64,000 nucleotides of DNA from Mesorhizobium sp. M1B.F.Ca.ET.045.04.1.1 (GTDB lineage Bacteria; Pseudomonadota; Alphaproteobacteria; Rhizobiales; Rhizobiaceae). The stretch lies in assembly GCF_003952465.1 (NCBI RefSeq), contig NZ_CP034448.1, forward strand, positions 7,107,001 to 7,171,000, given 5' to 3'. The first letter of the stretch is position 1; each line of letters begins with the position of its first letter. The notes beneath the pieces are model-generated. The model was not told the origin of the DNA, did no database searches, and was given only the letters and a program-made list of their open reading frames with translations. A program made the position numbers and the translations under genes. Shown here piece by piece: positions 57,029 through 64,000 of this stretch.

Positions 57029-59338
57029 TTAGAAATAGCGACGGCGCGTGCGGCTTTCGGTCAGGTCGCGCACCGCCTCGCGGAACTCGCGCAGGCTGGC
57101 GCGGAGCTCGTCGACCTGGCTCTGCTGGTCGTCTGGAGCCTGGCGCGCCTCGGCGACCGGCGGTTGCGGATGGGAAGGTGCCGCCGACGAGGCGTACGCG
57201 TCGTCGGATGGCCCCGCGGGTTGCGGGTAGTCCGGACTATAGGTGTGGGTTTGCTGAGACGGCGCCCCGAAGCCAAGGTTCGATGGCGGCGCGTTCCGGG
57301 CGCCAGCACGCCGGTCCAAGCCGGCATCAGTCGGCTCGTCCGATCTGCGCAGCATGAAGTTGCGCAGCGAAGTCAGCGATCCGAAGAAGCCCGGCCGGCC
57401 GGCCTCATTGGCGGGGACAGGCGATGATGTGAACGGTGCAACTGGCGGGGGCGCTGGCGGCGGAGGGCTCGGCGGCGCCGCGCGATATGCCTTGTCCTCG
57501 AAAGCCGGCGCACGCTCTTCGGGCCTGCGGCGTGAGCGGGTGCCCGCCGTCTCGCGCAGGCTGGCATAGACGCCGCGCAGCGCGCCGAGGCCGATGCCGG
57601 CGAGGAAGCCGGCAAGCAGGCCGGCCAGCGCCTTGACGGCGCGCGACGGGCCCTTGGCCTCGAGCGGCGCATAGGCTTCCGAAATCAAGCTGATGTTGGC
57701 GGTGTTGATGTCCTTCTGTTCGCCGGTTTCCTTGGCGCGCAGCAGGAACTGCTCGTAGACCGAGCGCTTGGCGGCGGCCTCGCGCTCGAACTCGCGCAGC
57801 GAAACCAGGTCGTTGTTGACGTCGCCGCTCTGCACCTTGGCCTGCGCCAGACGCGAGGCAAGGTCCTGCTCGAGCTGCACGGAGCGCTTCAGCTCGACCT
57901 GCAGCGAGGACGCGATGCGCTGCAATTCGGCGCCGATGCGTTCGCGCGCGCCGGCAAGCTGGGCGTTGAGCGCCTGCAGCTCCGGATGCCGCGGCCCGAA
58001 CTTGATGGCGGCACGATCGGCTTCCTGTTTCAGCGCCGCATATTGCGAGCGCAGCTCGCCCATCGTGTTGGAGTTGATCTCTTCCGGCAAGGTGCCGTTG
58101 AGAACCGCGTTGACGTTCAAGGCGCGGGCCGAGGCGGCGCGGGCATTGAGCTCGAGCGTGCGGGCGCGGGCGACGGAGAGCTGCTCGTTGAGCTTCAGCA
58201 TCTGATCGTCGCTGATCAGGTGACCCTGGGCGTCGACAAGATCATGCGTGGCCCTGAAATCCTCGACCTTGCGCTCGGCAGCCTCGACGCCCTTGCGCAA
58301 TTCGTCGAGCCTGGCCGTGAGCTCGTCATTCGCGCGGCCCGCCGTGTTGGACTGGAGTTCGCTGGATATCTGCTGGAAGGCAGTCCTCATGGTGTTGGCG
58401 ATCAGGGCCGACTTGTCGGGGCTCTCGGTCGTGGCGGTGATCGAGACGACGAAAGTCTTGCCGCCCCGCTCGACGTCCAGGCTTTCCGCCAGATTGCCGA
58501 CCGCCAGCGCACGCCGGCGCGCCTCGTCGGCAGGACCCTGCCCATCCTGCCGCGACAGGATCGAGCGGAGCATCGACATCAGGCCGATGCCGCCCTTGCC
58601 CTGGCCGTTGAACTCAGGATCATTGGTGAGGTTGAGATCCGTGACGACCTTGTTGAGGACCGCGCCAGAGGTGAGGATGCGGGCCTGGTTCTCGACGATG
58701 GCGAGCGTCGCATCCGAGGCGATCACGTTCTGCGTCAGGTCGCGGTCGGTGAGCTTGAGGTCGCGCGGGTCGACGATGACCTCGGTGGTGGCCTCATATT
58801 TCTTCGGCGTCGACAGCGCGATGGCGATGCCGAGCGCGGCCCCCAGGATCGTCGTCGAAAGAATCAGCGCCTTGGAACGGGTGATACCGCGAACGACCTG
58901 CATCGGGTCGATCAGCGGTTTCCATTCCTGTGCGTCGGTGCCGGCCGACGGCCGGCTTGCGTAGCGAGGTTCCGCATAGCGCGGTTCGAACGTGGCCGCA
59001 GAGGAATTGTCCGGCGGACGGTTCTCTTCGCGCTGTCCGATCTGCGGATGGACTGCTCGCTCCGCCCAGCCGTCCTCGGCCCGGATCGTTTCCGAAATCG
59101 GATCGACCTGAGGTTGGCCGGGCTCGTCGGTGTTCGCGGGCTGCGGGCTCGACCGCCCTTCGCGCTCGAAGCGCGCGGCGCGGTGGCGCGCGGCGGCATC
59201 CTCGCGCCAAGACGGGTTGGCCTTGTCGCCGATGGAAACCAGCGATGCGTCCGGGCTGTCCTCGCCGCGCACGGCCCGGCCGAGCGCAAGCAAAGAGCGC
59301 TCGCGCTTCCAATCGTCACGGTTATCCCTGTCGACCAT
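57029..59338 (-). CDS. Wzz/ExoP-like polysaccharide chain-length protein without kinase domain
   Basis: A 769-aa inner-membrane protein for polysaccharide polymerisation and export. The Wzz domain (about residues 140-200) follows a first membrane helix; long coiled coils span about 300-520; a second helix (AGLLAGFLAGIGLGALRG) is at about 566-590. The 130-residue N-terminus and the 170-residue Pro-rich C-terminus are predicted disordered; no Walker A kinase is attached. The ATG at 59338 is preferred; a TTG at 59383 would add 15 residues. It is divergent from the flippase. Confidence 0.8.
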   Translation of the reverse strand: MVDRDNRDDWKRERSLLALGRAVRGEDSPDASLVSIGDKANPSWREDAAARHRAARFEREGRSSPQPANTDEPGQPQVDPISETIRAEDGWAERAVHPQIGQREENRPPDNSSAATFEPRYAEPRYASRPSAGTDAQEWKPLIDPMQVVRGITRSKALILSTTILGAALGIAIALSTPKKYEATTEVIVDPRDLKLTDRDLTQNVIASDATLAIVENQARILTSGAVLNKVVTDLNLTNDPEFNGQGKGGIGLMSMLRSILSRQDGQGPADEARRRALAVGNLAESLDVERGGKTFVVSITATTESPDKSALIANTMRTAFQQISSELQSNTAGRANDELTARLDELRKGVEAAERKVEDFRATHDLVDAQGHLISDDQMLKLNEQLSVARARTLELNARAASARALNVNAVLNGTLPEEINSNTMGELRSQYAALKQEADRAAIKFGPRHPELQALNAQLAGARERIGAELQRIASSLQVELKRSVQLEQDLASRLAQAKVQSGDVNNDLVSLREFEREAAAKRSVYEQFLLRAKETGEQKDINTANISLISEAYAPLEAKGPSRAVKALAGLLAGFLAGIGLGALRGVYASLRETAGTRSRRRPEERAPAFEDKAYRAAPPSPPPPAPPPVAPFTSSPVPANEAGRPGFFGSLTSLRNFMLRRSDEPTDAGLDRRAGARNAPPSNLGFGAPSQQTHTYSPDYPQPAGPSDDAYASSAAPSHPQPPVAEARQAPDDQQSQVDELRASLREFREAVRDLTESRTRRRYF

Positions 59339-59386
59339 GTCCTGGAACTTACTCTCTGGCGGCTTGGAGCGGCGGTCGGCCAATCG

Positions 59387-59402
59387 TTAAGTCACGCTAA
59401 AC
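59387..59402. promoter_or_regulatory. near-consensus CtrA site in the chain-length/flippase promoter region
   Basis: TTAA-N7-TAAAC (TTAAGTCACGCTAAAC) differs from the CtrA full site at one base. It sits between the two divergent genes, 49 bases from the ExoP-like ATG. Confidence 0.35.
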
Positions 59403-59537
59403 AGGCATGGAAAATAAAAGGTTAATTTTGGAGCCAGGGAACCACAGTTTCTCGTCCTGATTGCAGCCTTTTCCCAAGCCGCCGGGGCACTGCCAGAACG
59501 GCACGTTAAGCTTTCCGGCCTATGCTTCGGCTAATCT

Positions 59538-60833
59538 ATGACCCAGACCAGCGACATACCGCAAAGGCGGACGCTCGCGCGGATCGGCCATTTCGTGGCC
59601 GCGCGCCGGAGGCTGGTTTTAGACTATTTCTCGGCGATCAGCGGCGCCGGCGGGCGGCTGGTGTTCTCGCTCGCCTATTTCGTGGCATTGGCCAACACGC
59701 TGTCGATCAGCGAATTCGGCATGTTCGCCACCGCCTCGGCGGCAGGCGTGATGTTGTCGCGCATCCTCGCCTTCGGCTTCATCTCGGCGCTCTATCGCAC
59801 GGCGACGATCCGCCGGAATCTGATCGGCACTTTCACCGCCGGCTTCCTGCTGCTCGGTGTGGCCTCGCTGCCGGCGCTCGCCGCCGCTTCTTATGGCGTC
59901 TATCTGATCTTCTTCGCCGGCACGGTGCCGCTGTCGGTCTTCGCCGCGGTCGTCTTTGCCGAAGCGCTGCTGTGGCGACCGGTCGAGGTGGTGCTGATCG
60001 TCAACAACGGTCTTGGCAAGTTCGGCCGCGCGGCGGTGCTCACGATCCTGGCGACGGCGCTCAGGGCAGTCGGCGCGGTGCTGTTCATGCTCGCCGCGCA
60101 ACGCACCATCGGCGTCTGGTCGTGGTTTTATATCGGCGCCAACACCGCCTCGCTGATCGTCGCCTTCGTCTTCTTCTACCCACGCCAGCGGCTCAGGCTA
60201 CGCACCGAGCTCTATTTCAGGCGCCTCGCCGATTCCCTCTATGTCGCGGGGGCCGAGGTGCTGTTCTATCTGCAGATGGAGTTCGACAAGCTTTTGGTGC
60301 TGTCGATCGGTGGACCGCACCTCGCCGGCATCTACGCCATCATCATGCGGCTGGTCGACCTCACCGCAATCCCGATCCGCACCTTCTCGATGATGCTGGT
60401 GCAGCGCATGATGCGCGCGCCCGAACTTCTGTCCCGGCTGGCAGTCAAGAGCGGCATCGAAGGCGGCGTGTTCCTGGTCTCGACGCTGGCGCTCCTGTCG
60501 CTCGGCATCGTGTTGCATTTCTTCCCCAATGCGCTCGGCAAGAATGTCGCCGAGGCAGCACCCCTGGTGGCGTTGGCGGTGTGCGTGCCCGGCTTGCGCA
60601 ATCTCGTCGAATACCAAGCCGAGCTGCTGTTCGCGCGCGGCCAGACCGCGGTGCGGGCGATCAATCTCGGCCTGCTCGCCGGTTTCAAGGCGGTGCTGCT
60701 CACCTATGTGCTGACGACGATCCCCGACACGTCCAACCTGGTGCTGTCGCTCAACATCGTCTTCCTGCTGCTTTATCTCGCCTCGATGCTTTTGACCTAC
60801 TCGGCGATGCGCAGGCCAGCCAAGGCAATCTGA
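59538..60833 (+). CDS. oligosaccharide/polysaccharide flippase (Wzx-like)
   Basis: A 431-aa membrane protein with about 12 helices of the MOP superfamily (PST/Wzx). It has an Arg-rich cytoplasmic N-terminus, LRAVGAVLFMLAA, and the central MEFDKLLVLSIGG motif seen in Wzx proteins (charged residues in a membrane helix). It probably moves lipid-linked repeat units across the inner membrane. It faces the Wzz/ExoP-like gene, and the glycosyltransferases converge on it. Confidence 0.82.
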   Translation: MTQTSDIPQRRTLARIGHFVAARRRLVLDYFSAISGAGGRLVFSLAYFVALANTLSISEFGMFATASAAGVMLSRILAFGFISALYRTATIRRNLIGTFTAGFLLLGVASLPALAAASYGVYLIFFAGTVPLSVFAAVVFAEALLWRPVEVVLIVNNGLGKFGRAAVLTILATALRAVGAVLFMLAAQRTIGVWSWFYIGANTASLIVAFVFFYPRQRLRLRTELYFRRLADSLYVAGAEVLFYLQMEFDKLLVLSIGGPHLAGIYAIIMRLVDLTAIPIRTFSMMLVQRMMRAPELLSRLAVKSGIEGGVFLVSTLALLSLGIVLHFFPNALGKNVAEAAPLVALAVCVPGLRNLVEYQAELLFARGQTAVRAINLGLLAGFKAVLLTYVLTTIPDTSNLVLSLNIVFLLLYLASMLLTYSAMRRPAKAI

Positions 60834-60834
60834 T

Positions 60835-61761
60835 TTAGCGGTCGAGCCCGATCAGCCGGCGGATGCGGCCGACATCGGTGCCGATGAAGGATTGCATGCC
60901 GATCGCCACCTGCTCGGGCGCCATGGTGTCGACGAAGCGGCGGAACTCGTCATCCGACAGCGCCTGGCCGTTCCAGTGGACGCGGCAGAATTCTTCTGAG
61001 CCATGGAAATGACCCGCCCCTTCCAGCACGTCGTCGACATAACGGCCGTAGAGCATGCATTCGGAGAATTTGCGCGCCGAGCCGACGACGCTGACCCAGT
61101 CGCGACCGTGCGTCTCTTCGATCCGCTCGCGCATCGCATTTACCGTCTCACGGCGCCAGGCGATCAGCGTCGAGATGTAATCGTGGGTCGGAAGCTTCGC
61201 CGGGTCGATGCCGAGCGCGGAGCCGGCATTGCGCGACCAGATGCGATGCTCGTCGTGGCCGTCGTCGGCCAACACGCCATCGCGCCGGAACAGTCGCGCC
61301 TTGCCGTCGCGCCAGAAGGCGTTCGCATCGAACGGCTTGAGGAAGGCGACGTCTGAATCGCAAAAGACGAGCACGTCCTCCCTGGCATGCGCGGCAATGG
61401 CAATGCGGCGAAGCTGCTGCACGTGCCAGCCACGCAGCGGCTGGGTCCTGAAACTCAGCCAGATACGGCGGCGGAACAGGCTGAGCGGATCGTCAAAAAC
61501 GTATAGCCAGCGTGGCAGCAGGTTCCGCTCGTCGACGATCGTGCGGCGGCTGCCCTCAAGCTGACGAAACAGCGCCATGTCACGGGGCTCGACGAGGATG
61601 TAGTGCCGCGCGACGCCGGTCACATGGCGGTCCATCGTCTCGCACAACAGCCGGCAGCGCTCGAAATCCGGCGCGTAGCTCGCCGTCACGACCGCGGCCG
61701 AAGGCGTGCGCGGCAGCGGCTCGATCCTGGCGGCGGCATCGGGCACGAAGCGGCTGTTCAA
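60835..61761 (-). CDS. DUF6492 family protein, glycan locus
   Basis: A 308-aa protein of the DUF6492 family, probably a glycosyltransferase-like enzyme. Motifs: AAVVTASYAPDFERCRLLCE at the N-terminus, CDSDVAFLKPFD (DxD-like), and VGSARKFSECMLYGRYVDD. The TTG at 61761 overlaps the wecG-like stop (TTGA) and has GGAGG at a good distance, which decides the start; the open frame itself extends to 62013. It is the last gene of the minus-strand transferase unit. Confidence 0.75.
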   Translation of the reverse strand: MNSRFVPDAAARIEPLPRTPSAAVVTASYAPDFERCRLLCETMDRHVTGVARHYILVEPRDMALFRQLEGSRRTIVDERNLLPRWLYVFDDPLSLFRRRIWLSFRTQPLRGWHVQQLRRIAIAAHAREDVLVFCDSDVAFLKPFDANAFWRDGKARLFRRDGVLADDGHDEHRIWSRNAGSALGIDPAKLPTHDYISTLIAWRRETVNAMRERIEETHGRDWVSVVGSARKFSECMLYGRYVDDVLEGAGHFHGSEEFCRVHWNGQALSDDEFRRFVDTMAPEQVAIGMQSFIGTDVGRIRRLIGLDR

Positions 61762-62552
61762 CGGCGCGCCTCCGCTGGCCGCGGTCCGTGCGACAATTTC
61801 TGCTTGAGGACACGCCACAGGAAGAGCGGATTGCCGACCACGTAGCGGCGCCACAGGCGGCCGGGTTCGATCCAGAGGCGAAACAGCCATTCGAGCCGTA
61901 GGCGCCGCATCCACAGCGGCGCGCGCGGCACGGTGCCGCTCAGAAAATCGAGCAGCGCGCCGACCGCGATCGGCAGTATGCAGTGACGGGCATCGATATG
62001 GCGCGCGATCCACAATTCCTGGCGCGGCACACCCATGGCGACCAGCAAGACGTCCGGCCGCAGCCGGGCGATGCGCGCGACGATCGCCGGCTCCTCGGCG
62101 GCGGAGAAATAGCCGTCATGGACGACCACGAATTTGTGCTGCACGGCGAGCGCCGAAAGCTTGACGGACGCCGCCTCGGCATTGACCCGCGTCGCGCCAA
62201 GCAACGCCACGGTCAGCGGCCGCGTCGATGCCTGCAGAAAGGCGGGCACGAAATCGGTACCGTTGAGATTGTCGGGGAAAGGCGCGCCGTAGAGCAGCTT
62301 TGCGGCAATGTCGACGCCGACGCCGTCCGGCAGCACGAGGAAGTCGTCGAGCGCTTCGGCAAACACCGGATCGCTGCAGGCGAGGTTGGCATTGTGCGCG
62401 TTGAGGAAGCTCACCTTGGTGAAGCGCCGCTCGGCGACCAGCCGGGAAAGCAGCGCGACGGCATCGTCCCAGCGAATGGCAAGGACGGAGATGCCGAGAA
62501 TCGTCTTCAGCGTGTCGAAGCCGAAGGCGGAGCGGGCGGCATGCATGTTCAT
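61758..62552 (-). CDS. WecG/TagA/CpsF family glycosyltransferase
   Basis: A 264-aa GT26-family enzyme, transferring an N-acetylmannosaminuronate-type or related sugar to a lipid-linked acceptor. It has VSFLNAHNANLA, LPDGVGVD, VALLGATRVNAE, and VAMGVPRQELWI, the hallmark motifs. It overlaps the upstream glycosyltransferase stop by ATGA and the DUF6492 start by TTGA, so the three are translationally coupled. It is probably membrane-associated through its C-terminus. Confidence 0.88.
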   Translation of the reverse strand: MNMHAARSAFGFDTLKTILGISVLAIRWDDAVALLSRLVAERRFTKVSFLNAHNANLACSDPVFAEALDDFLVLPDGVGVDIAAKLLYGAPFPDNLNGTDFVPAFLQASTRPLTVALLGATRVNAEAASVKLSALAVQHKFVVVHDGYFSAAEEPAIVARIARLRPDVLLVAMGVPRQELWIARHIDARHCILPIAVGALLDFLSGTVPRAPLWMRRLRLEWLFRLWIEPGRLWRRYVVGNPLFLWRVLKQKLSHGPRPAEARR

Positions 62553-63721
62553 GCCGCGACCTCCCGCCTGATGGCGCCGAGCTTCTCCAGCCCAAGCCTG
62601 ATCGCGGCATCGAGCGCCCTCGCCTGCCGGCGATGGAAGGCGCTGCCGTCGACATCGCGGACATCGGCCGCCGCCGCCTCGAGCGCCGAAGCGAAGGCGA
62701 CAGGATCATCGGTCACGACACAGTTTTGCGGCCGATAGCCGATGCCGCGCAGCGAGCGGCTGGTGGCGACGGAAGGCAGGCCAAGCTCGAAAGTCTCGAT
62801 GGTTTTCAGCTGCACGCCGCTGCCTGCGGTGCTGATCAGCGGAACGACCGCGCCGCCGCGCGCGAAAGCCTGGGCGTCCGGAACCCTTCCGACGAACTGG
62901 ATGCCGGGATGCGTCGACGTCACGCCCGACGGCATGTTGCCGGCGATCCTGATGCGGAAATCCGCCTTAAGATGCGGGGCGACCTTGGTCAAGAACCAGT
63001 CGAGCCCGATGCGGTTGGGCTGCCAGGTCCAGGTGCCGATCAGAGCCGCGTCGCAGTCGACGCGGCGCGGGCCTTTGTTCGCCGGCGCCTCGGCGCGCGT
63101 CACAAGCGGCAGCACTGCCGAGCGGTCGTCGGACGCAACGCCGAGCGCCGCGCGGTCCTCTTCGGCCAGCGTGAAGACGAAGCGCGCTGCGCGGCACAGA
63201 CGCTTCTCAATGACCTCGAGCAGCCTAGCCTCACGGCGGAACAGCCAGCGTTGAAGGACGCTGCCGGCCGCTGCGGCGTTCTCCTCAGCCGAGCGGTGCT
63301 CGACATTGTGCGCGACGAAGATCGACGGCCGGTCGCCCAGGACACTTTCGAAGGCGCCGGCAAATTGCACGGAATTGAGGACATAGCCGTCGAACGGGCC
63401 GGCGTGCTCGATCGCCGCGTGGACATCCGCAGCGGAAACGACGCGCAGTTTGACGGAGGCAAAGGTAAGACCCATGCGCATCGCCTTGCCCACCCAGGCC
63501 AGCTTCTGCAGCGGCGAGGCGCTTTCGGTACGCACGTCGATGGCGCCGAGGACGATGGTGTTCTCAGGATCGACGGCAGGCTTTCCCGGCCAGTTGAAAC
63601 CGATCACCGTCACGCGCGCGCCGGCACGCCGCAGCGCTTCGATGATCGCGGCGTTGGCAATCTCGTAGCCCGAAGCGAGGGCGCCGTCGGGCACGATCGA
63701 TGTGGCGAACAGCAGATGCAT
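62549..63721 (-). CDS. glycosyltransferase (GT-B type)
   Basis: A 390-aa enzyme of the GT4-like group. The N-terminal half has LLFATSIVPDGALASGYE and FVAHNVEHRSAEEN; the C-terminal half has IGTWTWQPNRIGLDW (donor domain), GVQLKTIETFELGLPSVAT and the acidic motif KTIETFELG. The ATG at 63721 is preceded by AGGTGAG; an upstream ATG at 63787 is possible. It leads a three-gene transferase operon. Confidence 0.85.
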   Translation of the reverse strand: MHLLFATSIVPDGALASGYEIANAAIIEALRRAGARVTVIGFNWPGKPAVDPENTIVLGAIDVRTESASPLQKLAWVGKAMRMGLTFASVKLRVVSAADVHAAIEHAGPFDGYVLNSVQFAGAFESVLGDRPSIFVAHNVEHRSAEENAAAAGSVLQRWLFRREARLLEVIEKRLCRAARFVFTLAEEDRAALGVASDDRSAVLPLVTRAEAPANKGPRRVDCDAALIGTWTWQPNRIGLDWFLTKVAPHLKADFRIRIAGNMPSGVTSTHPGIQFVGRVPDAQAFARGGAVVPLISTAGSGVQLKTIETFELGLPSVATSRSLRGIGYRPQNCVVTDDPVAFASALEAAAADVRDVDGSAFHRRQARALDAAIRLGLEKLGAIRREVAA

Positions 63722-63830
63722 CTCACCTATCCATTGGTGTAGCCGGTAGCAAAACGCGGTGAAGCCTTGATTAAATGGCACCGTCAAAGGCTGAAAGCCG
63801 AGGTTTCGCTGACCTCGCCGTGAAAGGTGA

Positions 63831-63846
63831 TTAACGAAGCGTTATC
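63831..63846. promoter_or_regulatory. near-consensus CtrA site upstream of the last glycosyltransferase
   Basis: TTAA-N7-TTATC (TTAACGAAGCGTTATC) differs from the CtrA site at one base. It is 44 bases before the ATG at 63890 and 110 bases from the divergent transferase start. Confidence 0.35.
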
Positions 63847-63889
63847 ATCGGGCTGCTATCGAGGGCCGGACCCACACGGCTGGAAACGG

Positions 63890-64000
63890 ATGATCCCTTT
63901 GCCATCGGACGCTTTTGTATCGATCGCGGGGGTGTCGATCGCGGGGCGGTCTCCGGGGCTTGCCGCCGAGACCGTCGAGGCTGTCGTCACGCTGCCGACA
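63890..64000 (+). CDS. probable family-2 glycosyltransferase, cut by the window end
   Basis: The ATG at 63890 opens a frame that continues through the window end (37 codons). The start of a nucleotide-sugar transferase can be seen in EAVVTLPT, the usual first strand of GT2 enzymes. The N-terminal 25 residues are a low-complexity Ile/Ala/Gly stretch. It is divergent from the other transferase operon and shares its intergenic region with the CtrA-like site. The assignment is tentative. Confidence 0.5.
   Translation, partial: MIPLPSDAFVSIAGVSIAGRSPGLAAETVEAVVTLPT

Overview
The window reads as the chromosome of an alphaproteobacterium of the order Rhizobiales, most like Mesorhizobium and its relatives. 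Support comes from the high GC content, a tRNA-His gene of the alphaproteobacterial type (no encoded G-1, U72 and A73), a phasin, an Entner-Doudoroff zwf-pgl-edd operon, a ScfR-type regulator divergent from isocitrate lyase, CtrA-type TTAA-N7-TTAA sites, and several mosaic palindromic intergenic repeats of the rhizobial type. This is an inference from gene content; no database search was possible.

Region 1 (1-16.7 kb) is a complete but rearranged respiratory complex I locus. The plus strand carries nuoJ, nuoK, an Mrp/NuoL-like pump subunit, an 84-aa membrane protein, a second pump subunit with a C-terminal lateral helix, then nuoM, nuoN, nuoA, nuoB, nuoC, nuoD, nuoE, nuoF and nuoG. On the minus strand, converging on nuoG, lie nuoH, nuoI and a CBS-domain protein. 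The locus therefore encodes four antiporter-like pump subunits where ordinary complex I has three, and no canonical NuoL. This is the most unusual system in the window.

Region 2 (16.7-21.4 kb) starts with an FNR/FixK-type box, then a frameshifted ybhB-like pseudogene, a CapA-family protein, an MpaB-family oxygenase, an S-adenosylmethionine hydroxide adenosyltransferase, a 51-aa basic protein and a pterin-4a-carbinolamine dehydratase. It ends at tRNA-His, which may mark the edge of an acquired segment.

Region 3 (21.4-30.9 kb) has a phasin with a strong operator-like dyad, a divergent large PAS sensor kinase preceded by a perfect CtrA site, acetoacetyl-CoA synthetase and an AsmA-family protein: storage-polymer metabolism next to a probable cell-cycle kinase.

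Region 4 (30.9-46.5 kb) holds a putrescine/spermidine ABC transporter (potI, potH, potG, potF), a DMT exporter, ScfR and aceA, a degenerate receiver protein, a HAD hydrolase, a putrescine-utilisation pair (PuuA-like and PuuB-like), an SH3-domain membrane protein and an SDR dehydrogenase. Two-hairpin repeat elements punctuate it.

Region 5 (46.5-56.9 kb) contains the zwf-pgl-edd operon, a GMC oxidoreductase in a stretch of lower GC, a von Willebrand A domain periplasmic protein, a GlxA/AraC regulator and folD.

Region 6 (57-64 kb) is a surface-polysaccharide locus: a Wzz/ExoP-like chain-length protein, a flippase, a DUF6492 protein, a WecG/TagA transferase, a glycosyltransferase, and the first 37 codons of another probable glycosyltransferase cut by the window end. 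Two near-consensus CtrA sites lie in its intergenic regions.
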